Counted from the stretch's first letter, positions 27,409-35,807 are shown. The stretch is DNA of 64,000 nucleotides from NVTR01 sp965237505 (GCA_965237505.1 CBDEFR010000001.1:248001-312000); one strand, 5' to 3'. Numbers and translations: made by a program. The notes: generated by a model not told the origin, from the letters alone.

Positions 27409-27839
27409 ATCACCTCCAATCCGTGGCGCAGCGCCAGCATCGCCATGCCGCCGAACAGCAGATAAATCAGGGTGGCCACAATACCGCGAAGCGAAAACCG
27501 CGATATGCCGCAAACGCCGTGGCCGGATGTGCAGCCATTTGCCATGCGGGTTCCGACGCCGACGATCAGTCCGGCACTGACCAAAACGGCCATATTGCTT
27601 GAGACATTTGTCGACGGAGCATTGCCGAAATACGCGACGACCGACGGGGCGCCGATGATGCCGGCGATAAACGTGAGGCGTTCTGCCAGGTTTGCCTTGC
27701 CTGAGCCATCGATGACGCCGCCAAGGATGCCGCTGGCGCCCATGATACGGCCATTGATCAGCAGGAACATCGTCGCTGCCAGCCCGATCAGCAAACCGCC
27801 GCCAAGGCCATAAAGCCAGTCTGTTGGGATCATGTTCAT
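27405..27839 (-). CDS. YeeE/YedE family membrane protein, first half-unit
   Basis: 144 residues, the same length as its partner. Hydrophobic helices (YGLGGGLLIGLAATMFLLIN) surround the hallmark TRMANGCTSGHGVCGISR, whose Cys residues are proposed to handle the sulfur substrate. Its start overlaps the ffh stop by ATGA, an unusual coupling of a transporter to the signal recognition particle gene. Confidence 0.88.
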   Translation of the reverse strand: MNMIPTDWLYGLGGGLLIGLAATMFLLINGRIMGASGILGGVIDGSGKANLAERLTFIAGIIGAPSVVAYFGNAPSTNVSSNMAVLVSAGLIVGVGTRMANGCTSGHGVCGISRFSLRGIVATLIYLLFGGMAMLALRHGLEVI

Positions 27840-29329
27840 TTCCTTTTTCCAAAACCTGACAGGCCCGGCGGCAGGCCGCCGCCACCCGGCCCGGACAATC
27901 CGCCGGGCATATTGCCCAGCGCCTTGGCGGCCTGTTGCATCTCCGCTGGGTCGATTCCGGCGCCCATATCGGCGGGTGCGCCGCCCTTGCCGAACATGCC
28001 GCGCATCGCCTGTTTCAGCATCCCGCCCTTGCCCATTTTCTTCATCATGTCCGCCATCTGGCGGTGCATTTTCACCAGTTTGTTCAGCTCGCTGACTTCC
28101 AGACCGGCACCGCGCGCGATGCGCTTTTTACGGCTGGCCTGCAACAGCTGCGGGTTGGCGCGTTCGCGTTTGGTCATCGACTGGATCAGCGCCACCTGGC
28201 GGCGGATGATCGAGTCGTCAAAGCCGGCCTTCTCTGCCTGTTTGGCGATTTTTTTCATGCCCGGCATCATCCCCATGACGCTTTCCATGCCGCCCATCTT
28301 TTGCATCTGCTCAAGCTGCATCTTCAGGTCGTTCATGTTGAAGCGACCTTTCTGGAAACGCTTCATCATGCGTTCGGCCTGGGCGGCCTCGATGGTTTCC
28401 TGGGCTTTTTCAACGAGGCTGACGATGTCGCCCATGCCAAGGATGCGCCCGGCAATCCGTTCGGGGTGGAATTCTTCCAGCGCGTCGAGATTTTCGCCCA
28501 GTCCGACGAATTTGATCGGCTTGCCGGTCACTGCACGCATGCTGAGCGCCGCACCGCCGCGCCCGTCGCCGTCCATCCGGGTCAGGATGACCCCGGTGAT
28601 GGCGAGTTTGGCGTTAAATTCGCCCGCCACGTTGACCGCGTCTTGGCCCGTGAGCCCGTCAACCACCAGCAGGGTTTCGCGGGGCTTGGTGGCGTCGCTT
28701 ACGGCCTGCACCTCGTCCATCAGCACCTGGTCGATGTGCAGACGGCCGGCGGTGTCGAGCATATAGACGTCATAACCGCCCAAGGTGGCCTGCTGACGCG
28801 CGCGTTTGGCGATCTGGACCGGCGATTGGCCTTTGACGATCGGCAACGTGTCCACGCCGATCTGGGTGCCGAGAATCGCCAACTGTTCCATCGCCGCAGG
28901 GCGGTTCATGTCAAGCGAGGCCATCAGCACGCGCTTGCCGGATTTTTCCTTCAGACGTTTGGCCAGTTTCGCGGTTGTGGTGGTCTTGCCACCGCCCTGC
29001 AGGCCGACCATCAGGATCGGCGCGGGCGGGCTGTCGATCTTGAGCTCGCCGGGGTCCGGATCGTCACCCGCCAGCACATGCACCAGTTCGTCATGGACGA
29101 TTTTGACGACCTGCTGGCCCGGGGTCACCGATTTGGTCACCGCCTGTCCGGTGGCCTTGTCCTGGATTGCGGCCAAAAAATCGCGCGCTACCGAGAGCGA
29201 CACATCGGCCTCAAGCAGCGCGAGGCGAACCTCGCGCAGCGCGGTTTTGACGTCGTCGTCGGAGAGCGCGCCCTGTTTGGTCAGGCGGTCAAAGACACCG
29301 GAAAGGCGTTCGGACAGGTTTTCAAACAT
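27836..29329 (-). CDS. ffh: Signal recognition particle protein Ffh
   Basis: A 497-residue SRP54 GTPase that, with 4.5S RNA, targets nascent membrane proteins to FtsY. The N domain is followed by the G domain with G1 GLQGGGKTTTTAKL, DTAGRLHID and the TRMDGDGRGG region. The methionine-rich M domain (MGMMPGMKKIAK, MHRQMADMMKKMGKGGMLKQ) binds the signal peptide and RNA. The Gly/Pro-rich end is typical of alphaproteobacteria. It is the first gene of the minus-strand block; its promoter should lie in 29330-29580. Confidence 0.97.
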   Translation of the reverse strand: MFENLSERLSGVFDRLTKQGALSDDDVKTALREVRLALLEADVSLSVARDFLAAIQDKATGQAVTKSVTPGQQVVKIVHDELVHVLAGDDPDPGELKIDSPPAPILMVGLQGGGKTTTTAKLAKRLKEKSGKRVLMASLDMNRPAAMEQLAILGTQIGVDTLPIVKGQSPVQIAKRARQQATLGGYDVYMLDTAGRLHIDQVLMDEVQAVSDATKPRETLLVVDGLTGQDAVNVAGEFNAKLAITGVILTRMDGDGRGGAALSMRAVTGKPIKFVGLGENLDALEEFHPERIAGRILGMGDIVSLVEKAQETIEAAQAERMMKRFQKGRFNMNDLKMQLEQMQKMGGMESVMGMMPGMKKIAKQAEKAGFDDSIIRRQVALIQSMTKRERANPQLLQASRKKRIARGAGLEVSELNKLVKMHRQMADMMKKMGKGGMLKQAMRGMFGKGGAPADMGAGIDPAEMQQAAKALGNMPGGLSGPGGGGLPPGLSGFGKRK

Positions 29330-29430
29330 ATCGTCGGCCTTTTGCGCCGGTTGCCATTTGTCCCAACCTGCAAGCTGGGACGCTAAAACGCCAATTTCCC
29401 CCGCGGGCGCGACGCGCTGACGGGGGGCGA

Positions 29431-29471
29431 CCCCGGATCAAGCCCGGGGCCGGAAGTTTGGCCACTTCCGG
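29431..29471. repeat. Two adjacent hairpins upstream of ffh
   Basis: CCCCGG…CCGGGG (29431-29436 and 29444-29449) and CCGGAAGT…ACTTCCGG (29450-29457 and 29464-29471) are perfect short stems side by side. The first resembles the dispersed CCCCGGATCAAG-type palindromes common in alphaproteobacterial intergenic DNA. No U tract follows either. Confidence 0.55.
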
Positions 29472-29540
29472 ATGTTGCGCGGCGTTTACGTGCGCGTGCG
29501 ATATGAGTCAAGCGGTGCTGATTGTGCCCTGCGTGCGGGT

Positions 29541-29578
29541 GCCTCCGGCGGGAGTATTTATCAACAGAAGAAGAAGAT
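29541..29578 (+). repeat. Gene-end motif, copy a
   Basis: The text is GCCTCCGGCGGGAGTATTT, 5 to 6 nt, then AGAAGAAGAAGA. It lies directly beyond the stop of the arsR gene, but in the orientation opposite to it. Related copies are at 46160, 46324, 52510, 52600 and 62071. Confidence 0.6.
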
Positions 29579-29579
29579 G

Positions 29580-29909
29580 TCAGGTTGCCTCGGGTAATTC
29601 GGCCTGCAAGAACCGTTCGAAAGCATCCAGATTCACCGGCTCGAACTGGCCGAACCCCTGCATCCAGACCGAGGCATCGCGCAGCGCGTCGGGCTCCAGC
29701 TTGCACCATTTCACCCGGCCGCGTTTTTCTTGGGCAATCAGGCGCGCGCGGGCCAGCACGCGCAGGTGTTTGGATATCGCCGCGAGCGAGATCGCAAATG
29801 GCTCGGCCACATCGGTGACCGCCATGTCGTCTTCCAGCAGCATCGCCAGGATGGCGCGGCGGGTCGGGTCTGACAGGGCGGCAAAGACGGCATCAAGGCG
29901 GGTATCCAT
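29580..29909 (-). CDS. ArsR-family transcriptional regulator
   Basis: The start is set at 29909 (MDTRLDAVFAALSDPTRRAI), giving 109 residues; the longer upstream frame lacks support. The winged helix is typical (LLEDDMAVTDVAEPFAISLA, AISKHLRVLARARLI). No metal-binding Cys cluster is seen, so it is more like the SdpR/metal-independent ArsR branch than a classical arsenic sensor. It stands alone between divergent ffh and the atp operon. Confidence 0.88.
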   Translation of the reverse strand: MDTRLDAVFAALSDPTRRAILAMLLEDDMAVTDVAEPFAISLAAISKHLRVLARARLIAQEKRGRVKWCKLEPDALRDASVWMQGFGQFEPVNLDAFERFLQAELPEAT

Positions 29910-30136
29910 GTCTGTGGTAAACCCTGAGCCGTTGTCATCGTCAACCGATTGGTTGAATATGGCCGATCTTCCGAATGCCCGTGACCGGGTCTTTATATTG
30001 CCATTCTTCAACTTCTCTTGTTCAAAAATACTTAATAAATACAACATGTTATCTAGGAGCGGGCGAGCGCTTTGCGTGCTTGACTCTGCCTTTGCCCATT
30101 CCTAGTGTCCGCCCGACTGTCCACGGGGCTATTCAA

Positions 30137-30463
30137 ATGGTTGATCCGGCCGAAAAAGACCGGCTTGAAAGACTTGATAAGCGGATCAAAGAGCTGAAGG
30201 GCGCGGCCGCGCCGGTCTCGAAGATAGAAGAACATCACAGCCAGGCGCATCTGGCCTGGCGGATGGTGATCGAGCTGGTGGCGGGAATCGTGATCGGCTT
30301 TGGTATCGGGTACGGGCTGGATGTGCTGTTGGGCACATTGCCGATTTTCCTGGTGCTGTTTGTATTGCTTGGCTTTGCGGCCGGGGTGCGGGTGATGATG
30401 CGCTCGGCGCGTGAGGTGCAGGACGAAACTGCGGCAGGTGCCGGGGGCAGGGAAGGGGACTAG
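30137..30463 (+). CDS. atpI: ATP synthase accessory protein AtpI
   Basis: A 108-residue protein with a charged N-terminal helix (DRLERLDKRIKELKG) and two membrane helices (IELVAGIVIGFGIGYGLDVL and FLVLFVLLGFAAGVRVMM). AtpI helps assemble the c-ring and may carry Mg2+. The start ATG 30137 is the first that gives family length. It heads the F0 operon atpI-B-E-X-F; as in other Rhodobacterales the F1 genes are elsewhere. Confidence 0.92.
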   Translation: MVDPAEKDRLERLDKRIKELKGAAAPVSKIEEHHSQAHLAWRMVIELVAGIVIGFGIGYGLDVLLGTLPIFLVLFVLLGFAAGVRVMMRSAREVQDETAAGAGGREGD

Positions 30464-30465
30464 AG

Positions 30466-31314
30466 GTGGCAGAATCAGCGCCGAAAAGTGAGAAATCCAA
30501 GTCGGTTTCGCCAGTAAGCATGGTTTTGTTTGGTGTCATTTCAGTGTTGTTTATTTTCAGCTTCTTCACCAAGAGCGGTGTCGAAGGCCTGCAGATTCAC
30601 CCGATGGATCAATTCATCGTCACGCCCTTGTTCGGTGGCGAGCAGATCAGTTTCTACACGCCCACCAACGTCACCCTGTGGCTGGCGCTGGCGGTTCTGG
30701 GGATCATCGCGCTGCTGGTTCTGGGCACCCGCAGACGGGCAATCATTCCGAGCCGGGTTCAATCGGTCGCCGAGCTTTTGTATGGCTTTGTCCACAAGAT
30801 GGTCGAGGATGTGGCCGGCAAGGACGGGCTCAAGTTCTTCCCATACATCATGACGCTGTTCATCTTCATCCTGTTTGCCAACTTTCTGGGCCTTATTCCG
30901 CTGGCATTTACCACCACTAGCCATATTGCTGTCACGGCGATCATGGCGATCGCGGTTTTCATCACGGTGACCATCGTCGGGATCGTCAAGAACGGTTTCG
31001 GATTTCTGGAACTGTTCTGGATCAAGGCGGCACCGCTGGTGCTGCGGCCCTTGCTGGCCCTGATCGAAGTGATTTCCTATTTCGTGCGCCCGGTCAGCCA
31101 CTCGATCCGTCTTGCGGGTAACATGATGGCGGGCCACGCGGTGATCAAAGTATTCGCCGGCTTCGCGGGCGTTCTGGGGGTTGGCGCGGTAATGCCGATC
31201 CTGGCCATCACCGCGGTCTACGCGCTGGAAACACTGGTTTCCTTCATTCAGGCCTATGTGTTTGCAATCCTGACCTGTGTTTATCTGAAGGATGCGCTGC
31301 ATCCGAGCCACTGA
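30466..31314 (+). CDS. atpB: F0 ATP synthase subunit a
   Basis: The 282-residue a subunit forms the proton half-channels against the c-ring. A GTG start at 30466, right behind the atpI stop and after GGAAGGGGA, fits best. The essential Arg lies in SHSIRLAGNMMAGH, and the last helices (AITAVYALETLVSFIQAYVF) carry the conserved Gln/Tyr pattern. Length and hydrophobic helices are normal. Confidence 0.96.
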   Translation: MAESAPKSEKSKSVSPVSMVLFGVISVLFIFSFFTKSGVEGLQIHPMDQFIVTPLFGGEQISFYTPTNVTLWLALAVLGIIALLVLGTRRRAIIPSRVQSVAELLYGFVHKMVEDVAGKDGLKFFPYIMTLFIFILFANFLGLIPLAFTTTSHIAVTAIMAIAVFITVTIVGIVKNGFGFLELFWIKAAPLVLRPLLALIEVISYFVRPVSHSIRLAGNMMAGHAVIKVFAGFAGVLGVGAVMPILAITAVYALETLVSFIQAYVFAILTCVYLKDALHPSH

Positions 31315-31373
31315 CGCGCGGGCGCACCCGAAACCCAATCATCACAACCAATTCCACGTAAGGAGACCTCGGA

Positions 31374-31622
31374 ATGGAACAGGAAGTAGCACTCACACTG
31401 CAGACGGGTATGGCCTTTCTCGGCGCCGGTTTTGCTTGTACCGGCATGGGCGGCGCTGCCGTTGGCGTGGGCCACGTGGTCGGCAACTACATCGCCGGCG
31501 CGCTGCGCAACCCGTCGGCTGCCGGTGGCCAGCTGGCGACGATGTTCATCGGTATTGCGTTTGCAGAAGCGCTTGGGATCTTTTCGTTCCTGGTCGCCCT
31601 TTTGCTGATGTTTGCTGTATAG
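31374..31622 (+). CDS. atpE: F0 ATP synthase subunit c
   Basis: An 82-residue hairpin of two membrane helices joined by the RNP loop (residues 45-47). The proton-carrying carboxylate is Glu65 in IGIAFAEALG. There is no Na+-type signature. The first helix is Gly/Ala rich (GAGFACTGMGGAAVGVG). The ribosome-binding site AAGGAGA lies before the ATG, consistent with the high expression needed for the c-ring. Confidence 0.97.
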   Translation: MEQEVALTLQTGMAFLGAGFACTGMGGAAVGVGHVVGNYIAGALRNPSAAGGQLATMFIGIAFAEALGIFSFLVALLLMFAV

Positions 31623-31703
31623 CCTTTGCGGCGTCGTTGCAGTCGGGCAGGCTGAAATGGCACGCCGGCCCGGTGTAATCCGGGGTTTTGGTAGGAGGAC
31701 AAT

Positions 31704-32258
31704 ATGGCAGAGCATACGACCGAGGTTGTAGAGCACGCTGCAGAAGTTGCCGATCACGCGGCCGAAAAAGTCGGCATGCCGCAGATCGATTTTGCGTCGT
31801 TCCCGAACCAGATTTTCTGGCTGTTGATTACGCTGGTGGTCATTTACCTGGTTCTGACCCGCATTTCGTTGCCGCGCATTGGCTCGGTTCTGGCAGAACG
31901 CCAGGGCACCATCACCAACGACATCGCGGCTGCCGAAGACCTGAAGCAAAAGGCGGTTGAAGCGGAAGAGGCTTATGACAAGGCGCTGGCAGATGCCCGC
32001 GCCGAGGCTGGCCGGATCGTCGCCGAAGCGCGCGCCGCCATAAAGGTTGATCTGGACGTGGCAGTCGCCAAGGCCGATGCCGAGATTTCCGCCAAAGCGG
32101 CAGAATCGGAAATGGCGATTGCCGAAATCCGCGCCAGTGCGATGGACAGTATCGTGGAGGTGTCATGGGATACGGCCAATGAAATTGTCATGGCATTTGG
32201 TGAAAAGGCCGATGTGGACACAATAACTGCAGCCGTGGCCACCCGGTTGAAAGGCTAA
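31704..32258 (+). CDS. F0 ATP synthase subunit b'
   Basis: A 184-residue peripheral-stalk subunit (called AtpX in Rhodobacter). The first 30 residues are a charged extension (EHTTEVVEHAAEVADHAAEK). One membrane helix follows (FWLLITLVVIYLVLTRISLP), then a long Ala/Glu coiled coil. Photosynthetic-type bacteria and Rhodobacterales use a b/b' heterodimer, and the neighbouring gene supplies b. AGGAGG precedes the ATG. Confidence 0.94.
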   Translation: MAEHTTEVVEHAAEVADHAAEKVGMPQIDFASFPNQIFWLLITLVVIYLVLTRISLPRIGSVLAERQGTITNDIAAAEDLKQKAVEAEEAYDKALADARAEAGRIVAEARAAIKVDLDVAVAKADAEISAKAAESEMAIAEIRASAMDSIVEVSWDTANEIVMAFGEKADVDTITAAVATRLKG

Positions 32259-32262
32259 TGGA

Positions 32263-32820
32263 ATGAAAAAACTCGTACTTTTGGCGTCATTTGCCGCGAC
32301 GCCTGCTTTGGCCGCCGAAGGGATTCCGTTCTTTTCGCTGTTTAACACCAACTTTGTTGTGATCCTGGCGTTTCTGCTGTTTGTGGGGGTGCTGTTTTAC
32401 CTGAAAGTGCCTGGCGTGCTGATGGCGATGCTGGACGCGCGCGCCGACGCTATTCGGGACGAACTGAACCAGGCCAAGGCGCTGCGCGAAGAGGCGCAGA
32501 CCATCCTGGCCTCGTACGAGCGCAAGCACAAAGAAGTTCAGGGCCAGGCTGACCGCATCGTCGAACACGCCAGAATCGAAGCGGAGGAGGCTGCCCAAAG
32601 GGCCAAGGATGACCTGAAAGCATCGATCGCCCGCCGTCTGGCAGCGGCGCAGGATCAGATTGTTTCAGCTCAGGCGAAGGCTGTGAAAGAGGTGCGTGAC
32701 ACCGCCGTTCAGGTCGCCATTGCCGCCGCCGGCGATGTTATCGCCGCAAATATGAGCGCTGATGATGGTGACAGGCTGATCGAAGAGGCCATAGTTACGG
32801 TTGAGGAAAAGCTGCATTAG
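32263..32820 (+). CDS. atpF: F0 ATP synthase subunit b
   Basis: A 185-residue peripheral-stalk subunit. It has a signal-peptide-like start (MKKLVLLASFAATPALAAEG), then the membrane helix FVVILAFLLFVGVLFYLKVP and an extended coiled coil (LREEAQTILASYERKHKEVQ). It follows the b' gene after 4 nt and ends the F0 operon. Confidence 0.94.
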   Translation: MKKLVLLASFAATPALAAEGIPFFSLFNTNFVVILAFLLFVGVLFYLKVPGVLMAMLDARADAIRDELNQAKALREEAQTILASYERKHKEVQGQADRIVEHARIEAEEAAQRAKDDLKASIARRLAAAQDQIVSAQAKAVKEVRDTAVQVAIAAAGDVIAANMSADDGDRLIEEAIVTVEEKLH

Positions 32821-32829
32821 AGCGAAAGC

Positions 32830-33303
32830 ATGGCTGACAACACAGACCAACAAAAATGGCCGAGCCAGGATATTGACCCGGCGGTTCTGGGCACGCTCGC
32901 ACACCTGTATCGGGCAGAGGTCTTTCGCAGCACCCACTGGCGGACCCGGCTTGACAACTCGACCAACTGGGCGGTGCTGACCACCGGGATTGCGCTTTCT
33001 GCAACATTCAGCAGCTCGGATGCTTCACCGCTGCCGTTGGTGCTGGTCGGGTTCCTGGTAACATTTTTTTGATATTCGAGGCGCGCCGCTACCGTTATTA
33101 CAACTTCTTTCGCGCCCGCGCGCGGCTTTTGGAGACCGATTTTTACGTGCCGATACTGAGAGGCGAGAAAGTTGAAGTTGGCGGTGCCTGGAATGCCATG
33201 CTGGCGGATGACTACACGACGCCGCACTATCACATCAGTTTTGTCCGTGCGGTGGGACGCCGGCTTAGAAACAACTATTCGTGGATTCTGCTCATTCAGG
33301 CGG
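32830..33303 (+). pseudogene. DUF2270 protein gene, frameshifted and cut by IS481
   Basis: The N-terminal part (32830 to about 33069) reads DNTDQQKWPSQDIDPAVLGT, AEVFRSTHWRTRLDNSTNWA and a membrane helix. The frame breaks in a T run (ACATTTTTTTGATA has 7 T; 8 would restore FLIFEARRYRYYNFFRARAR). The text then continues to …YSWILLIQ at about 33303, where IS481 sequence begins. DUF2270 proteins are small membrane proteins of unknown function. It follows atpF closely (9-nt gap). Confidence 0.85.
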
Positions 33304-33767
33304 TCGCCGGTGATGCGATGACCCGTGCGGGTGAACTTGCCCAGCTTCTTGATGTCGATGTGGATTAGGTCGCCGGGGCGGTCGCGTTCGTATCTTACGA
33401 CCGGCTCGGAGGGTTCCAGATCGCGCCAGCGGTTCAGGCCGTGGCGGGCCAGAATACGCCCAACCGTGGCGCGCGACACGCCGGTTTCCTCTGCGATTCG
33501 CTCCATAATGCGCCGTTCCCTGCGCAATTGAACAACCCGTGCCTCAACGCTTGCGGGTGTCCGGCCCGGGGTCTGTGACGGGCGGGATGACCTGTCTTGC
33601 AACCCTTCCGACCCATAATCGCGATATCTTCCGCGCCATTTGTAAACGGTGCGAAGGCTGATCCCCATCGCGCAGGCAACATCGGCAGGGCGTTCGCCTC
33701 GTTCAAGGCGGCGAACCAAAATCTCTCGACCTTTTGGCGCAAGACGGGCATTCTTATGGCTGTTCAT
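33304..33767 (-). pseudogene. IS481-family transposase, N-terminal half
   Basis: It starts MNSHKNARLAPKGREILVRR at 33767 after GAGGGAGAA. A tandem HTH region follows (RPADVACAMGISLRTVYKWR, VSRATVGRILARHGLNRW). The beginning of the rve domain, GDLIHIDIKKLGKF, supplies the first Asp. The remaining catalytic domain is missing, so it is inactive. Confidence 0.88.
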
Positions 33768-33851
33768 TCGGTTCTCCCTCAAGAGCTTCTGTTTTTGCAA
33801 ACTTCAGCTTCTCAGGTCTGGATCGAATGAACAACCTTGTGAGAACTCACA
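33304..33851 (-). mobile_element. IS481-family fragment A (5' half)
   Basis: It contains the left terminal repeat (complement of TGTGAGTTCTCACAAGG, ending at 33851) and the first part of the transposase. The inner edge at about 33304 joins the DUF2270 remnant. It ends one base before a CTAG that belongs to the P450 stop-codon region. Fragment B is at 41523-42800. Confidence 0.88.
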
Positions 33852-33856
33852 CCTAG

Positions 33857-34120
33857 AGCGGCTCACCCTAATTCAGGCTCGCTCTGTTTCTTCCAAATCC
33901 AGTAGCCCGGCGTTGAACCGGCCGCAGTGCGATATGAATATCGGACCAGGCCAGTTCGGCGTCGGATGCTGGATTTGGGTGAAACCCGCAGGGACGCGTC
34001 AATTTGCCCCGATCCCGGCGCCCTCGTTCTTGCCGGTAACACGATACCGGCTGCAAACGACGGCTTGGTCCTGGGACAAATTGGCACCGGCAGAGTGGGC
34101 CTGAATTAGGGTGAACCGCT
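33857..34120. mobile_element. 264-bp MITE-like element at the P450 stop codon
   Basis: Terminal inverted repeats of about 30 bp (AGCGGCTCACCCTAATTCAG at 33857 and its near-complement ending at 34120) are flanked by CTAG at 33853-33856 and 34121-34124. There is no transposase and no convincing ORF inside. The right CTAG contains the stop codon of the P450 gene. The ends do not match the IS5 element at 20009, so an IS5-type relative with these ends probably exists elsewhere in the genome. Confidence 0.85.
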
Positions 34121-35479
34121 CTAGGCGGCCACTGGGCGCGCAATCAGTGTCACGCCCGGCTCTGGCCGGATCGTCATGTGCATCACCGGCATGGGTTGAG
34201 CTCCTGCCGGGGCGAATTCAAACCGCGCCAGAAGTGTTGCCAAAATGATCTGCGCCTGCATCATCGCGAAATTCGCACCGACGCATATCCTGGGACCGGC
34301 GCCGAACGGCAAGTATTGATACCGGTCCCTGTCGGCCACTTGCGCGGGTGCAAAGTGCTCAGGATCAAAGGCGTCAGGATTTTTCCAAAGCATGCGATGC
34401 CGATGCAGCGAGAATATGTTCAAGAATACCGTATCATTGGGGCGAATTTCCCGGTCGTAAATCTGGTCTGGCGCCAGCACATTTCGGGCCACCATTCCAA
34501 CCGGCGGGTAAAGCCGCATCGCCTCTTGCAAGACGCTGTGCACATGAGGCATGGCGTCGAGATCCGCCGCACTGGCAGCCCTTGTGCCCAAGACTTCGCG
34601 CGCTTGCGCGTGCGCCTTTTTCTGGGCCGCCGGATCGTGGGCCAGCAGGAACAGCGACCATGCCAGCGCCAGCGCCGTGGTCTCGTGCCCGGCCACGATA
34701 AAGAACTGCATGTTATGCAACAGGTCCTGCGGGGTCATGGTGCGCCCGGTTTCCTGGTCTTGCGCCTGGATCATGTAATCGAGCAGGTCCTCGCTGGCGC
34801 CGCGGCACTGCTGGCGCCTCGCCTCGATCGCTTTGGCGACCATCTGGTGCATGGTTTTGACCGCGCCGCGGCCGAGGATTTCGCCTGGCCGCGGCACCCA
34901 GCGGGGAACTTCAAGAAAATCCAACAGCGATGCGCGCCCGACGGTCAGGAAATAACGGGTAATGGCTTCTCCGTAGGCCTCGGCGTCAAAGTGCTCACGA
35001 CCCGACAAAGCAACCTCGCAGATCACGTCGAATGTTGCCGAGAGCATCTCGCGCACAATTTCGCACGGACCCTGGTTTTCAAGCAGGCGCGCGGTGGCGC
35101 GTTCAGCGGTCTTTGTCATGATCGGGGCCAGTGCGGACACGTTGCGCGCGGCGAACACCGGCGCGATGGCGCGCCTTTGCCAGCGCCACTGCGGCCCTTC
35201 GGAGGTGAAAAGGCTTGATCCGACGGCGCTGCGCAGCATCCGGATCATCACTTCGGATTTCGGATAATTTTCGGCATTGTCGAGAAACACCCGTTTCAGA
35301 CCTTCGGGTCCCTGAACCATGTGCCAGCGCGCCGGTCCGGTTGTGCCGGTGACAATTGGCTGGCTGAACGCGATGGCGGGCAGGATGCTCAGCACATTGC
35401 GGCGAACTTCGCGCAGGCTTGCCAGTATGCCTAGCGGTTTTGTCGGCGGTGTTATGGTTTGTGGGACAAAAAGCGTCAT
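34121..35479 (-). CDS. Cytochrome P450
   Basis: A full-length 452-residue soluble P450. The oxygen-binding I helix is FFIVAGHETTALALAW, the ExxR helix is LQEAMRLYPP, and the heme-ligand loop with the axial Cys is LPFGAGPRICVGANFAMM near residue 400. No membrane anchor is seen. Similarity is to the CYP102/CYP4-like fatty-acid-hydroxylating branch by eye, but the substrate is not determinable. No redox partner lies next to it. A MITE duplicated the CTAG holding its TAG stop without changing the protein. Confidence 0.93.
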   Translation of the reverse strand: MTLFVPQTITPPTKPLGILASLREVRRNVLSILPAIAFSQPIVTGTTGPARWHMVQGPEGLKRVFLDNAENYPKSEVMIRMLRSAVGSSLFTSEGPQWRWQRRAIAPVFAARNVSALAPIMTKTAERATARLLENQGPCEIVREMLSATFDVICEVALSGREHFDAEAYGEAITRYFLTVGRASLLDFLEVPRWVPRPGEILGRGAVKTMHQMVAKAIEARRQQCRGASEDLLDYMIQAQDQETGRTMTPQDLLHNMQFFIVAGHETTALALAWSLFLLAHDPAAQKKAHAQAREVLGTRAASAADLDAMPHVHSVLQEAMRLYPPVGMVARNVLAPDQIYDREIRPNDTVFLNIFSLHRHRMLWKNPDAFDPEHFAPAQVADRDRYQYLPFGAGPRICVGANFAMMQAQIILATLLARFEFAPAGAQPMPVMHMTIRPEPGVTLIARPVAA

Positions 35480-35523
35480 GGCCTGATCTTAGTCTGCACG
35501 CGCGCCATTTGGGCATAAAAAAA

Positions 35524-35556
35524 GGGGATTATATAGGAAAGTGACGAAGTTGCCCC
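35524..35556. repeat. Solo end resembling the IS1595-like element at 39283
   Basis: GGGGATTATATAGGAAAGTG and the following ACGAA match the right end of the element at 39283-40326 (read on the minus strand) at nearly every base. The stretch finishes GTTGCCCC, so it has GGGG…CCCC ends only 33 bp apart. It may be a minimal deletion derivative; no target duplication is seen. Confidence 0.5.
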
Positions 35557-35753
35557 TAGCGCGGCCTCGTAGCCCGGCGGACATTGACAGGCTGCACTAG
35601 CGCCTTGGCCACCTTCTCCAACGACCCTTCAAACCGCAAGTCTTCTGCAAGTTCGGTTCTTGACGGCTGGTAGCCGTAATTGACAACCTCCACTGTGGGC
35701 TGGTCCTTCGCCGCCACAAATGATGTGTGCTTTTCCTTCGTCGGCTTGGTCAT
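35556..35753 (-). CDS. Small 65-residue protein of unknown function
   Basis: The start ATG at 35753 follows GGAGG with normal spacing, which excludes the longer upstream frame. The sequence is hydrophilic and mixed-charge (KPTKEKHTSFVAAKDQPTVE, VVNYGYQPSRTELAEDLRFE) and ends with a basic tail VNVRRATRPR. There is no membrane helix or recognisable domain. A perfect 15-bp palindrome lies 40 nt upstream and may be its operator. I do not recognise the family. Confidence 0.65.
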   Translation of the reverse strand: MTKPTKEKHTSFVAAKDQPTVEVVNYGYQPSRTELAEDLRFEGSLEKVAKALVQPVNVRRATRPR

Positions 35754-35792
35754 CGCGCGACCTCCATGTGTTCCGCGGAAAGGTTGACACCC

Positions 35793-35807
35793 GACACGAT
35801 TCGTGTC
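35793..35807. promoter_or_regulatory. Palindrome GACACGA-T-TCGTGTC, putative operator
   Basis: A perfect 7+1+7 palindrome 40-54 nt upstream of the 65-residue gene's start, in a position that would overlap its promoter. A second short palindrome TTCCGCGGAA lies at 35771-35780. The regulator is unknown. Confidence 0.45.

Noticed and set aside
27935..29386. A 483-codon open frame on the plus strand opposite ffh.
   Set aside because: It is the shadow of ffh in a GC-rich genome: it has no protein character, and ffh explains the region fully.
30466..31314. A Na+-translocating type of F0.
   Set aside because: Subunit c has a lone Glu65 in a hydrophobic setting without the Na+ ligand pattern, so it is the normal proton type.
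34178..35218. A 346-codon frame opposite the P450 gene.
   Set aside because: It is antisense to a gene with all P450 signatures and has no coding character of its own.
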